NCBI GenBank assembly: GCA_002104905.1
Contig: MCFE01000203.1
Location: 1-64,000, forward strand
DNA length: 64,000 nucleotides
Reading direction: 5' to 3'
Origin: Basidiobolus meristosporus CBS 931.73
Taxonomy: Eukaryota; Basidiobolomycota; Basidiobolomycetes; Basidiobolales; Basidiobolaceae
The position numbers and the translations under genes were made by a program. Below are positions 21,144-32,184 of this stretch, in pieces (position 1 is the stretch's first letter; each line of letters opens with the position of its first letter). A model generated the notes under the pieces. The model was not told the origin of the DNA. It searched no databases and saw only the letters and a list, made by a program, of their open reading frames with translations.

Positions 21144-23122
21144 ATTGGCCCAAGTGATTATAGGAGTATCGGAAGCGGAAAATTGGTGGGTTAGGTTTGA
21201 TATTGACGTAGAGTTTGAAGCAAAAGTTGGCCTGGAAAATCAAAAATCGACGTAAATAAATAGAGATTTCAGCAATTCACTACTCGTGTAGAGAAGAGAA
21301 GGTGTTGTGATGCAGAGTTGATTGGTTAGTACCTCAGGTCAATAGCTTTCTGTATGAAAGAACGAGGTACTTAGAAGACCGGTGTGCGTATATATAGGAG
21401 ATATGTATATGTATATATATATATATAAGCTTTAGCTTCCCAAATGGCTACTCGACATACTACTCGGGAAATGGGAATTTTTCTTGTTCTCAGGTCTAAA
21501 AAGCAGATGCTTAGAAGAGAATGAAATTTAATTATTCTCGATAGCAAGTATTTCAAAGAAGAAAGGAACGAAAGAAAGAGAAACGGTACCACGGCGATAT
21601 AATATATAATAGTAAGAATTCACAATGCATGAATCCAATGATATCCATCAGACGACTGCTGTGAATTAGAGAGATGTATAATTCAGTTGAGGAGCCCCTC
21701 AGGGGGAACTAAATCGGGTGACCATTTAAAGTCAAGTGGAATCCATTGGACTACAGACCGAATGATTTCCATTTTGATCCAAGCTAGCTAACCATCAGCG
21801 ATTTGATATGGGAATCCACTGTAGTCTCCTGTGACTCAAAGTTTCAATCCAGAAGGTATAGCACCCATGTGTTATGTGTTACCCCAAATTATTTCACAAG
21901 GTTAAGCATCGATGTGCCACTTGCCAACACAGCCTAAAATGTATGGCTACTATTGGTTCTGGCATGTCGGTACGCAAAAGTCGTGGGGGGTGTTCGACTC
22001 GGGAACCATCAGGCTAGCTAGGTGCCACCCGGGTCAGCCCTCGACCTACATCTTCCGGCATGGGACACACATTGCTCCTTGACTAATCGCCAACTGATCA
22101 AGAGAAATACGCTAACCAAATCTCCACCAGCTTACAACATAGACTAGCCAAATATTCTCGCACGCATCCACTACGAAAACGAGATAGCACGCTAGCCAAA
22201 TCCATTCGCCATGGTGGGGATTCTCTGGATCGCGGATCACTCCCACAAGCCCTAGCTAAACGATTCCATGTATAGTTAGTCCCAAGATGGCCGAGAATGA
22301 GCTACTACGAGTACGTAGCTGAGTCAGCTCCTAGACGCGCGTTGTCATCTGAGCCAGTGAGTCAGTAAATGGATGATTCCACAGCCAGCACTGGCATTTC
22401 TTTAGTGCTACACTTATGTCTAACTTACACACATCCCCATTTATGCATACACGCAAACATACACGCTGCATAACCTCGATGTGTGTGGCTGATTCAAGCT
22501 CCTGGATCTGAGACGAAACAGCTTGGCTTCTTTTTCCTGGAGGTTCTAGTTACTGACTAGATAGACATAAGCGGCTCAAGTGTTGCCCTAATTATATACG
22601 GCGTCAGAGTGCTCGTACGCCAGCCCAATGGCAAAACCTTGCGCATATTGAGGTAACTTGAAGCGTTTCTAGGTGCGTAGGTGTCACCGTCAAATTTGTT
22701 GGTGATTTATTGGGCGATCAGTGCAACCATAGTGCCTCCATTCGGGGAAGCTATGTTTGTCTCTTCCGTGGTGATAGGCTAGGGTTAGGCTGTACTCAGA
22801 CATGTATTTTTATTTAGTCAATGGATCACTTGGGGTGCTGACATGTGATCCACTGCGTAATACAGTACTGGTTATTCGTGAACCTCAAAGGTATCCAACT
22901 AATTTCCGATGTGTGCCCCCACTTGCTCTTGGACAGATGAGGACATCCGGGCGAGGTCAGTCCTGAAGTGCTCAGGAGGAGAGCGATACCAGATACTCAT
23001 TGAGGGGGTGCATAGGAGCATTATTCTCTGGGATGATGTGTACGAAAGCAATATACGATAAAAGCGCTTCCTCGGTCGCCAACAATAAAGTATCATCGAT
23101 ATTCTTTAAGCTTAGACTTACA
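21144..23122. other. Long intergenic region upstream of the histidine kinase
   Basis: About 2 kb between two divergent genes. Holds the kinase promoter and leader (a TTTTCCAG acceptor-like site near 21232 on the minus strand may be a 5' UTR intron end), a TA/TG microsatellite at about 21402-21428, and the promoter of the first secreted repeat protein. Short open frames show no domain. Confidence 0.5.
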
Positions 23123-24220
23123 ATGGCCAGAAAAGCTTTCTTGATTACTTCCATTCTATGGGTGGCCTCCTGCTCTGCTGGTATCATGTACATCCCCAAA
23201 GACCCTAGTGCATCAGCATATCAGGACCCCTACAATGCGCCACATTCTTCATTGATCTCTGGAGACAAATCGCATACAGACACTGGCTATGCTGGAACGC
23301 ATCCTGTTAATAATGAATATCCTGAGCCACACTCCAGAAATAATGACTACCCTGAGAACGACTCTAAGGTACATCCAAAAGACCACGATTACCCAGAAGC
23401 TCGTCCAAGCGATGATTACCCCGAGGCTGAAACCGAGCCAAAGAATGATGGCTACTCAAAGCCCAAACCCAAGAATGGTGATTACCCCGAAACGCATCCC
23501 AAGAATGACGACTATCCTGAAAATCTCCCCAAGAATGACGATTATGCCGAAGGTCATGAGAGGAGTGATGACTACCCCGAGGCTAGTCCAAAGAAAGACG
23601 GCTACAAGAATCCCCACCCAAAGGATGATGACTATCAGCCAAAGAGTGACGACTACCCTGAGGCTCAGCCACTGAAGGATGACTACCAACCGGCGACGAA
23701 GTATCAGAGAAGCCACCCGAACTCACCACAGGACTACCAGCAGCCCGATTATTCCTCTGACAAGAACGGGTCTGGCAATGGCGCAGCCCACGATGACTAC
23801 GCCCCATCTGGCAAGCCAGACTCCAAGCATCCTGACGAGTACTTGGGAGATAAGGGCCATTCCCAGAAGTACGAGCAGGGTGGCAAGCATGGCGATGACT
23901 ACACACCCTCGCAACCAGGCTCAGGACAGCCGGACGTTGGGCCTGACTACCAACCCCCTGTGCACGATGAGTATGTTGAGCCGCACCCAGCAGGGTATCA
24001 GCAGCCAAAGCAAGGGGAAGACTATGGACCTGAATCTGGAAAGGGCAATGGAGGTTACAAGAACAAGGGCGCAGACGAGGAGTATGCACCAGGCTCTGGA
24101 AAGGGCAATGGAGATTACAAGTACAAAAAAGGGGAAAAGAGCCAGTCTAATGATGAGGAATATGGACCGGAAGGTGAGCCTCAATATGGTAAAGGCAAGG
24201 GCAAAGGGTATACATTATAA
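23123..24220 (+). CDS. Secreted Asp/Tyr/Pro-rich repeat protein, copy 1
   Basis: Unrecognised family. The start is placed at the Met beginning MARKAFLITSILWVASCSAG (365 residues), which gives a clean signal peptide; the in-frame upstream extension has no such feature. After the shared IMYIPKDP motif the mature protein is entirely low-complexity. The first half is about twelve degenerate 8-14-residue units of the form (P)-K-N/D-D-D-Y-P-E. The second half is Gly/Tyr/Pro/Gln-rich, with DDY, DEY, GYQQP and KGNG-Y-K units, ending Gly-Lys-rich. It has no cysteine outside the signal region, so it is probably an extended, disordered, acidic, tyrosine-rich extracellular protein. Possible roles are cell-wall, spore-coat or adhesive material; no function can be assigned. 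It is nearly identical over 834 bp to the inverted neighbour copy. Confidence 0.75.
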   Translation: MARKAFLITSILWVASCSAGIMYIPKDPSASAYQDPYNAPHSSLISGDKSHTDTGYAGTHPVNNEYPEPHSRNNDYPENDSKVHPKDHDYPEARPSDDYPEAETEPKNDGYSKPKPKNGDYPETHPKNDDYPENLPKNDDYAEGHERSDDYPEASPKKDGYKNPHPKDDDYQPKSDDYPEAQPLKDDYQPATKYQRSHPNSPQDYQQPDYSSDKNGSGNGAAHDDYAPSGKPDSKHPDEYLGDKGHSQKYEQGGKHGDDYTPSQPGSGQPDVGPDYQPPVHDEYVEPHPAGYQQPKQGEDYGPESGKGNGGYKNKGADEEYAPGSGKGNGDYKYKKGEKSQSNDEEYGPEGEPQYGKGKGKGYTL

Positions 24221-25466
24221 TGGTGCAGAATGAACTATATATATCCACCAAAAGTTAGCTATACACTTAGAGAATAAAATATATATTGACAAAGTGAACA
24301 TTTCATGTTTAGAGTGATTTCCAATTTCGTTTAATGAGGGGAGCCATTTTAGGTTGTAGGCCGCAACCATGGTGATGGTGATGGTGATGAATCGGCTATT
24401 TTTAGAGCGGGGATACCGTATTTTTCGTGCAAGTACATTTTATATGATTGGCCAAGAGGGATTTCGAAATTTACTGATTAAGATAGTGATTTTTATTTGG
24501 ATCCATGTCAAGTTGTACATTATAACCAGACTAAATAATTTTGATGTGATACAGTAGGACAGTTCAACCATCAGTAGCTATTTCGATACATGCGTCTAGT
24601 GATAGACTCCTGCTTTGGGATGTGGAGGTTGTCCTTCCGGTCCATATTCCTCATCATTAGACTGGCTCTTTCCCCCTTTTTTGTACTTGTAATCTCCATT
24701 GCCCTTTCCAGAGCCTGGTGCATAGTCCTCGTCTGCGCCCTTGTTCTTGTAACCTCCATTGCCCTTTCCAGATTCAGGTCCATAGTCTTCCCCTTGCTTT
24801 GGCTGCTGATACCCTGCTGGGTGTGGCTCAACATACTCATCGTGCACAGGGGGTTGGTAGTCGGGCCCAACGTCCGGCTGTCCTGAGCCTGGTTGCGAGG
24901 GTGTGTAGTCATCGCCATGCTTGCCACCCTGCTCGTACTTCTGGGAATGGCCCTTATCTCCCGAGTACTCGTCAGGATGCTTGGAGTCTGGCTTGCCAGA
25001 TGGGGCGTAGTCATCGTGGGCTGCGCCATTGCCAGACCCGTTCTTGTCAGAGGAATAATCGGGCTGCTGGTAGTCCTGTGGTGAGTTCGGGTGGCTTCTC
25101 TGATACTTCGTCGCCGGTTGGTAGTCATCCTTCAGTGGCTGAGCCTCAGGGTAGTCGTCACTCTTTGGCTGATAGTCATCATCCTTTGGGTGGGGATTCT
25201 TGTAGCCGTCTTTCTTTGGACTAGCCTCGGGGTAGTCATCGCTCCTCTCATGGCCTTCGGCATAATCGTCATTCTTGGGGAGATTTTCAGGATAGTCGTC
25301 ATTCTTGGGATGCGTTTCGGGGTAATCACCATTCTTGGGTTTGGGCTTTGAGTAGCCATCATTCTTTGGCTCGGTTTCAGCCTCGGGGTAATCATCGCTT
25401 GGACGAGCTTCTGGGTAATCGTCGTCTTTTGGATGTACCTTGGAGTCGTTCTCAGGGTAATCATTT
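23341..25466. repeat. 834-bp near-perfect inverted repeat carrying two paralogues
   Basis: Arms 23341-24174 and 24633-25466 are reverse complements with no length difference (paired coordinates sum to 48807 at both ends checked) and only a handful of mismatches; the spacer is 458 bp. The arms cover most of the mature coding sequence of secreted copies 1 and 2. The signal-peptide ends and the last residues diverge outside the arms. Confidence 0.9.
24221..24595. other. Tail-to-tail intergenic region at palindrome centre
   Basis: 3' flanks of secreted copies 1 and 2. AT-rich, with a short GGTGAT trinucleotide-type run at about 24369-24389. No gene was seen. Confidence 0.5.
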
Positions 25467-25654
25467 TGTTTGGGATGTGCTTCCGGATAATTCTTTTCGG
25501 AGTCTGGAGTTCTGGAATAATCAGGAGTGCGTGATTTGTCAACCAGTGCCTTATATGGTTGGCGGTGATTGTAAGCAGGATCTTTTGGAATGTACATAAT
25601 ACTTGCAGAGCAAGATGCGATTAATAAAAGGGCACCTAAAGTGATGGCTTTCAT
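24596..25654 (-). CDS. Secreted Asp/Tyr/Pro-rich repeat protein, copy 2
   Basis: 352-residue paralogue in inverted orientation. The signal peptide (MKAITLGALLLIASCSAS) is followed by the same IMYIPKDP motif, a short divergent segment, then the K-N-D-D-Y-P-E repeat block and the Gly/Tyr-rich block, almost identical to copy 1. The C-terminus (after the EEYGPEGQ segment) differs from copy 1. A TATAAATA box lies about 61 bases upstream of the start, suggesting strong regulated expression. It is divergently arranged with copy 3 across a 525-bp shared promoter. Function unknown. Confidence 0.75.
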   Translation of the reverse strand: MKAITLGALLLIASCSASIMYIPKDPAYNHRQPYKALVDKSRTPDYSRTPDSEKNYPEAHPKQNDYPENDSKVHPKDDDYPEARPSDDYPEAETEPKNDGYSKPKPKNGDYPETHPKNDDYPENLPKNDDYAEGHERSDDYPEASPKKDGYKNPHPKDDDYQPKSDDYPEAQPLKDDYQPATKYQRSHPNSPQDYQQPDYSSDKNGSGNGAAHDDYAPSGKPDSKHPDEYSGDKGHSQKYEQGGKHGDDYTPSQPGSGQPDVGPDYQPPVHDEYVEPHPAGYQQPKQGEDYGPESGKGNGGYKNKGADEDYAPGSGKGNGDYKYKKGGKSQSNDEEYGPEGQPPHPKAGVYH

Positions 25655-25714
25655 TTTCTAGGCTTCAACTGTCAAGATCAGTAGTTTGGTTCATTCTGGA
25701 GAAAATGCCGCGAA

Positions 25715-25722
25715 TATTTATA
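25715..25722 (-). promoter_or_regulatory. TATA box of secreted copy 2
   Basis: Exact TATAAATA on the minus strand, about 61 bases upstream of the start codon of secreted copy 2. The identical octamer precedes copy 3. Confidence 0.6.
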
Positions 25723-26138
25723 GAAGCACGAAGAAGAGGACTCCTTGAACTTATCTAGTTCCAGCATGCACCCCTCCAAAACCCCGGTGGAAACTAGCTA
25801 CTTCCGCTTAAACTATTAAGCAAATTGAACCTGGATCCACGCCACCACCATCAATGCTCACTGAGATCCCATCTCCTACCAACTACTATCCCCTACAGTC
25901 GAATATAAGCTTACGAGAATTGCATTATTTTGATCGAGCGTATGTGGGGAAATCTTCCGATTGTCAATTAAATGAGACTGTTGTTTGTAGCAAAAACTCA
26001 TTTAACCTGATTCTATTGAGGCAGCGATGGCAAGTTCAGTAGAACTGGCTATAGCAGTGATGTCCCTGCAGCATAATAAGCACTCAGCTACGGAGGATTT
26101 TTCGATGAGGACTGGGGCGGGGTGCAGTAACTTCACTG

Positions 26139-26146
26139 TATAAATA
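26139..26146 (+). promoter_or_regulatory. TATA box of secreted copy 3
   Basis: Exact TATAAATA ending 34 bases before the ATG of secreted copy 3. Confidence 0.6.
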
Positions 26147-26179
26147 CTAGGGCCGAAGACGGGCAACTCATCATCAAAT

Positions 26180-27101
26180 ATGAAGTCTATTGTATTGAAA
26201 TCTCTTCTCCTTGTAGCATCATGCTCTGCAAGCATCATGTATATCCCTAAAGATCCAGGTGGCATTTCCTACCAAGACCCTCCTTACAACCCACTTCAAG
26301 GCCCTAAGCCATACGACTCGCCACCATCCGACCCGTACACCAACAAACTTCCTGGTCAAGAAGGTGGTCCAAAGAAAGACGACTACAACGAGGGTCAACC
26401 CAAAAACGATGACTATGCCGAAGCCAGCCCTAAGAATGACGATTACTCCGAATCCCTTCCCAAGAAAGACGACTATGCAGAAGTCCCTCAAAAGAATGAA
26501 GACTACCCGGAGGCCCATCCCAAGGGTGATGACTATCAACCACTAAACGACTATGTGGACCCCAAACCAGCTGCGTATCAACAAGCAAAACTAGGTGATG
26601 ACTATCCAGAGGGCCTTCCCAAGAACGATGACTATGCAAACCTCCACCCAAAGGATGATGACTATCAGCCAAAGAGTGACGACTACCCTGAGGCTCAGCC
26701 ACTGAAGGATGACTACCAACCAGCGACCAAGCAGCACATATCAGGGAAGTCGCCCTAGCACACCACAGGACTACCAGCAGCCCGATTATTCCTCTGACAA
26801 GAACGGGTCTGGCAATGGCGCAGCCCACGATGACTACGCCCCATCTGGCAAGCCAGACTCCAAGCATCCTGACGAGTACTCGGGAGATAAGGGCCATTCC
26901 CAGAAGTACGAGCAGGGTGGCAAGCATGGCGATGACTACACACCCTCGCAACCAGGCTCAGGGCAGCCGGACGTTGGGCCTGACTACCAACCCCCTGTGC
27001 ACGATGAGTATGTTGAGCCACACCCAGCAGGGTATCAGCAGCCAAAGCAAGGGGAAGACTATGGACCTGACTCCGGAAAGGGCAAAGGGTATACGTTGTA
27101 A
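26180..27101 (+). pseudogene. Secreted Asp/Tyr/Pro-rich repeat protein, copy 3, frameshifted
   Basis: Opens like its paralogues: signal peptide MKSIVLKSLLLVASCSAS, then IMYIPKDP, a Pro-rich segment and K-N-D-D-Y repeats that are its own variants. From about 26649 the DNA becomes nearly identical to copies 1 and 2. Around 26730-26755 the sequence differs from copy 1 by a net seven-base gain, so the first frame stops at 26758 (192 residues). The homologous remainder (DYQQPDYSSDKNGSGNG and onward) continues in another frame to a TAA at 27101, ending Gly-Lys-Gly like copy 1. Either a real truncating frameshift in the third gene or a sequence error; the extra bases are not a simple homopolymer, which slightly favours a real change. 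If translated, a secreted 192-residue short form would result. Confidence 0.7.
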
Positions 27102-27228
27102 CAGGATTAATATATTTATGCGAAAGGTGTACGTAGAGTAAGATTAGAATCAATGGCAAAATAAAATCTAAAAGTTTATTTCAAAAGGAGAGGTGAGAGT
27201 GAATATTTTATACAAATGAAAAGAATAT

Positions 27229-29007
27229 TTACGCCAAGTATGTAGCATCGACGTTGTGTGCAAAGTCCCAAATGAGCACATGGTGATCTTGCGAACACGA
27301 CACAACTTTGGTTGAGTCAAACTGAGCTTTGAAAACCCTACAGGTATGTCCGTCTCGGAGGTCACCTAGCAGCTCCCCAGACTTCCGGTCCCACAGCTTG
27401 ATGGTCCGGTCGTAGGAGCCAGAAAGAATGACTGTGTCATTGAATTGCAAGGTTCTGACCAACTCTGTATGGCCTATTAACGTCTTCATGCATTCACCAG
27501 AAGATGCATCCCATATTTTGATTGTTTTATCCTTCGATCCAGAAATGATCACTTTCCCGTCATACTGCACACAAGCGATGCCGCGGGTGTGCCCGACGAG
27601 CGTTTTGAGACATGCACCAGTCTCCAAATCCCACATCATTATCGTCCGGTCTCCTGAGGCAGAGACGATGATCCCGTCCTTAAATTGAACCGCATTCACC
27701 GCTATCCTATGGCCAGTTAGTGTGCGCAGTAGGGTCCCCGAGGCACGGTCCCAGATCCGAATGGTGCGATCTTTCGAGCATGTGACAATGTGCTTTTTGT
27801 CGAAACTCAAATTCAGAACTGGCTCCGTGTGCCCAGTTAATACGCGGAGGATCTCTCCCGTTTTGATGTCCCACACGATGATTGTAGAGTCGCTGGAGCC
27901 GGACACGATGATCTCCTCGTCGTATTGCAAACACAGTACGGATGCAGTATGTCCCTGGTACGTTGAAATACAGTATCCACTCTGAATATCCCATACTTTT
28001 ATCGTGTGGTCTCTGCTGCCAGAGATGATTTTTTTCGAGTCGAATTGGATGCAATAGATGCCTTCGGCGTGGCCAGGCAACCGTCGGAGTTGATAGCCAG
28101 CATGCGACCAATTGTATTCCAGTCTGGCTCGTTGTTGGGCCAGATATCTCCAGTTCACCGTCTTGACATGATCTTTATAGATGAGAACTGGGTTGTCACG
28201 AACTGGGACAGGCGCGGCACTGTTCTGGTTGCTTCTACTGGAGCCGGACAGCGTAGTGGAGCGACGGGTACGTCTTGTGTTCAAGTTGAAAGGGGTATCC
28301 ATCGCCGAACCGACAAAGTTAAGACGTTGCTCGTTTTGTATGGTTGATAGGGATGCGTTTTGTGTAAGCCCGTCGTGCAAAGAGAGCTCTGGGATGCGAC
28401 GCGTAATCGCGTTGACACGTGTTGAAGAGAATTCGAATTCAGAGGGGGAAACCAAGGATTCGGTGTCTTCCTCCTCAATCCCGCTGTTCAACTCCTCTAG
28501 TAGTTCTTGCTGAGGATCAGTCGTCTCGTTCCTCTCCTCGCTCTGAACCGCCGAGTTTAGCTCGAGCTCTTTGACCTGCCAGCCTTCATCAAAGTACATC
28601 TTTCTCCATAATCCCGAATCATCGATCACTTCGTGCCATTTCTTACACACCGAGGATACCCTTCCTAAGGTTGGGATGTTTGTGTAGCTAAGTATATGAA
28701 GAGCCAGCTCATGCGGTAAGTGGGTGATAAAATCTTTGTACAGTAGGGGTTTCAGGCGAGAGATGACTCCCTCGACGGTTTGTGGGTTGACTGATAGAAG
28801 TAGCTGGTAAGCAAACTCTGTGTAAAGAAGCTGGTGAGTTTTAAGGCTTGTACGGGAGGCGGACTTTCGATGAGAACCATGCTAACCTGCTTTTTGTTCG
28901 TCTCCCCAGTGGTCCATCCATTCTGGAATCTCAACTTTTTGTTCGTCGTAGCCTTCATCTAGATCGGGACCAATCTCAGTATCATTATTATTACCTTTAT
29001 GAGTCAT
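27229..29007 (-). CDS. F-box/WD40 SCF substrate receptor (seven WD repeats)
   Basis: Exon 1 (29007-28887) and exon 2 (28817-27229) join in phase across a 69-nt GT...AG intron (acceptor CTTTACACAG), giving 569 residues. An acidic N-terminus is followed by the F-box at about 68-113 (DFITHLPHELALHILSY, then VCKKWHEVIDDSGLWRKMY), a Ser/Thr/Glu-rich linker, and seven WD40 repeats from about 288 to the end. Each repeat has GH and WD dipeptides, for example SGSRDHTIKVWD and SGSYDRTIKLWD. The F-box binds Skp1 and the propeller binds phosphorylated substrates for SCF ubiquitylation. Seven blades make it closer to Met30/beta-TrCP/Pof-type receptors than to eight-bladed Cdc4; the orthologue is not certain. 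It is head-to-head with a Cdc4-like gene. Confidence 0.9.
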
Positions 29008-29669
29008 CTGGGTGTAATTAGGAGAATAAAACTATACAGGAGATATACGAAATAACAGGGTGTAATGTTTGTAACAGGGAGGGGATCAATACCACGTAAA
29101 TATACGCTTGTGAGGAAGAAATAGTTAAGCCAAGGGCAGTGGGCTTCCCAACAGCGATGAATAAAGCTATCCACGGTTAGGCAGGCCACTAATTTATATT
29201 GAGTGAATTGGAAAGTGAGTTTAATCAACAATTCATTTATATTCTCCAGAAATAGATCCATATCAGCCATTTCGAGCCCAAACCTGGGTGAAACGAAATC
29301 GGTTGATTCGGCTGATTCGGGAGAAATTGGGAAATATTGGACTTATTATTCAATGCATCACTTATTGCAGGACAAGATCTCTTGATGGATCATGGCACAT
29401 TATGTAGAGTGGGAGCGTAGGCGGTAAAGCGGCGAGGCAAGGTTATCTATGTGTGTTAGTGTTTTGATTAATATCCGATGACGGACAATCATGTGACCCG
29501 ACGGGTGGTTCGTTTTTTAGTGGTCCTTGCAATGATAATCCACTGACTGATTTGGTCCAAAAGCGGCACTTTGGACGGACCCCTTTCCTTCAGCAATAAT
29601 CAAGAAAATCTTAGTAGTCTATTGTGTTACTGTCAACCATTACCTTGTCCTTAATATCCATCTCAGAAC
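29008..29669. other. Shared divergent promoter of two F-box/WD40 genes
   Basis: 662 bp between the start codons of two oppositely transcribed SCF receptor genes. AT-rich on the left side. No specific operator was recognised. Confidence 0.55.
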
Positions 29670-32184
29670 ATGCAGGATTCCGGCCTCCCCCCGGAGCCAC
29701 AAGAAACATCCGATTCTCTCTCACAGGTGGACTTGCATTCACAGCCCTCCCTGATTTCCTCCACGTTACAGCCTATCATTACCACTAGCACTACAACTAC
29801 AACTGAAACAAAACCAAGAAAAACAAAGCACTTCCCAACCCCGGTAGATCTGCCGTTCACTTCGGTAGAGTATCCGCTGAAGAACTACCCCACACCAACT
29901 GCCTTGAAAATCAGCTGTTTGGAAGATGTAGGCGAAAGCTTTTCCTCAGAATCCAAGCCCATAAAGGTACATATTCCAACACCTCTTCTAAACGTACCAA
30001 CAGTCAACCAATGTATGGCATGTTTCTAGGTAGCATCGAACTTTTCCCTGTCTCAGACGAAGCTCAAACGATACGCTAACGATACGGAAAGCCCCCTCGT
30101 GATACTTGAAAGCTTTTCTCCAACACAATACAAACGATCTCGTTTCATGCAGATCTCCAGTACGGATGCAACCTCTTCACTTCCTTCCAACTCCCCCCCT
30201 CAAGATAACGAGAGAGCAGCGGAAAATAGCTCGATGGTATTGGAAGAGTCTGCTTCCTTACCCTCGCCTTGTCGCTCACCATCGTTCCCGGTGCATGTAG
30301 AAAACACAATGGATATGGAGGGAGCAGATCTCAAAACAGAGGAAGAAGAGTCAGATACTGAGGAGCAGAAAAGCATTGGAGCCCCGGCGTTTCCCAATCT
30401 ATCTGAATTGTTGAACCGATTCGATTCATTGCCGGCGGAGCTTCAGCAAGCCATGCTTTTCCAGATGCTGAAAAGGTCCAACACCGGAACCCTCCAGTTC
30501 GTCGCATCCACCATACTGCCCAGTCTGAAAGTGGATTTCTTGGGGAAACTCCCGTACGAATTGGGATTGAAGGTGGTGGGCTATCTGGATGCCCAAAGTG
30601 CCTGCCGCTCGGCCAGGGTTAGTAAGCGTTGGAGGAAAGTGGTGGACTCTGATGCAAAGGTCTGGAAGAATTTGTTTGACCTGGCTGGATTCCAATTGAT
30701 TGAAGAAGATCGGATGGTTCTAAACGCATTCGAGCAGAAACCGACACATGCAGATCAGTCAGACGAGCAACGCACGCGGCTTAACTACGGGAGTAGCGAG
30801 CCTGGTGGTTCGACGGCCAAGATCGACCTTCAGGTGCCTATTCCTGGGCTCAATGCCCCGCTAGATCCCCGCGATAGCCTTGAGGCGGTCGCAAAGCATT
30901 CATACAAGTACCTGTACCGACGACATCATATAATTCGGCGGAATTGGATGCGTGGTCGATGCTCCAGTATCTCGTTTGAGGGACACAGCGAATGCGTTGT
31001 TACCTGCCTGCAGTTCGATTCGGACAAGATCGTGTCTGGCACGGAAGATTTCGACATCCACATCTATGATACGAAGACCGGTAGTCTGAGGAAGAAGCTT
31101 CAGGCACATAACGGTGGGGTGTGGGCGTTGCAGTACTACGGCAACACTCTGGTGACCGGCTCCACCGATCGTACCGTCCGAATCTGGGATATCCAACAAG
31201 GGGTCAATACGCACACATTTCGCGGCCATTCGTCAACCGTACGATGCCTGCAAATCCTCATACCTACCAACGTGAACCCGGATCCTGAGGGGGAGCCTGT
31301 CATGGAGCCACCGTACCCCATCATCGTGACTGGCTCTCGCGACTCCACATTGCGGGTATGGAAGCTTCCGGCCGCTGACGACCCGAGGTATCCCCCGGAG
31401 AGCAGTGAATCCAATGAGGTACAGACCGTTCCGAACCCATATTACCTGCGTTCGTTAATGGGACACGCGCATTCAGTTCGAGCCATTGCGGCGTATGGAA
31501 ACACAGTGGTGAGTGGTAGCTACGATTGTACGGTTCGCGTGTGGAATGTCATGACGGGTGAATGCAAATGGAGGCTGGAGGGGCATACGCAAAAGGTGTA
31601 TAGCGTGGTGATCGATAAGGACAGGAACCGATGCATCTCTGGCAGCATGGATTGCTCCGTCCGGATTTGGAGTCTTAAGCATGGGACATGCATCTACGCG
31701 CTGGAAGGTGAGTGAATCTGCGCGAGCCCCTTGTTGTTCTGAATGCTAATCTGCTCCTCTTGAAGGTCATTCATCGCTGGTCGGTTTGCTTAGTCTGACT
31801 CCTAACCATCTGGTATCCGCTGCGGCCGACGCAACCTTGCGCGTCTGGGATCCCGATTCGGGCACGTGTCGTAACGTCCTCTCCACCCATACCGGAGCCA
31901 TCACATGCTTCCAGCATGATGACCAGAAGGTGATCTCCGGTTCCGAAACCACCCTCAAGATGTGGGACGTTCGCACGGGGAAGTTCATTCGGGACCTACT
32001 GGTGGGGTTGCAGCACGTGTGGCAAGTCCAATTCGATGACCGACGTTGTGTGGCGGCGGTGCAGCGGAGGAACGCCACCTGGTTCGAGGTGTTCGATTTC
32101 GGCAAGGAGATGGACATCCCGGTGAAGAAAGACGTGCACTCAAGTCAACACTTGGGCTCCGCCTCGACCACCACCGCCACCTGA
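29670..32184 (+). CDS. CDC4: Cdc4/Fbw7-like F-box/WD40 protein (eight WD repeats)
   Basis: Exons 29670-29966, 30030-31707 and 31766-32184 join in phase to 797 residues, close to yeast Cdc4 in length. The Ser/Thr/Pro-rich N-terminus includes a basic YKRSRF patch. It is followed by a helical dimerisation-like segment (about 220-265, LLNRFDSLPAELQQAMLFQML), the F-box (about 268-315, DFLGKLPYELGLKVVGYL) and eight WD40 blades from about 416, including SGTEDFDIHIYD, TGSTDRTVRIWD and SGSYDCTVRVWN. The D-domain-plus-F-box-plus-eight-blade order is the Cdc4/Fbw7/Pop1 signature. These proteins recognise phosphodegrons on cell-cycle regulators. Exon 3 encodes the last three blades, with an intron cutting between a Gly and His-Ser of a WD repeat. 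Confidence 0.92.

Larger units (their letters stand above)
25655..26179. other. Divergent promoter region of secreted copies 2 and 3
   Basis: 525 bp shared by two paralogues transcribed away from each other, each with its own TATAAATA box. No open frame of note lies inside. Confidence 0.55.

Noticed and set aside
23289-24233. Alternative-frame ORFs rich in Thr/Met or hydrophobic residues over secreted copy 1 (and their mirror copies on copy 2)
   Set aside because: Produced by the repetitive codons of the Asp/Tyr repeat gene in other frames; only the signal-peptide frame is consistent in all three paralogues.
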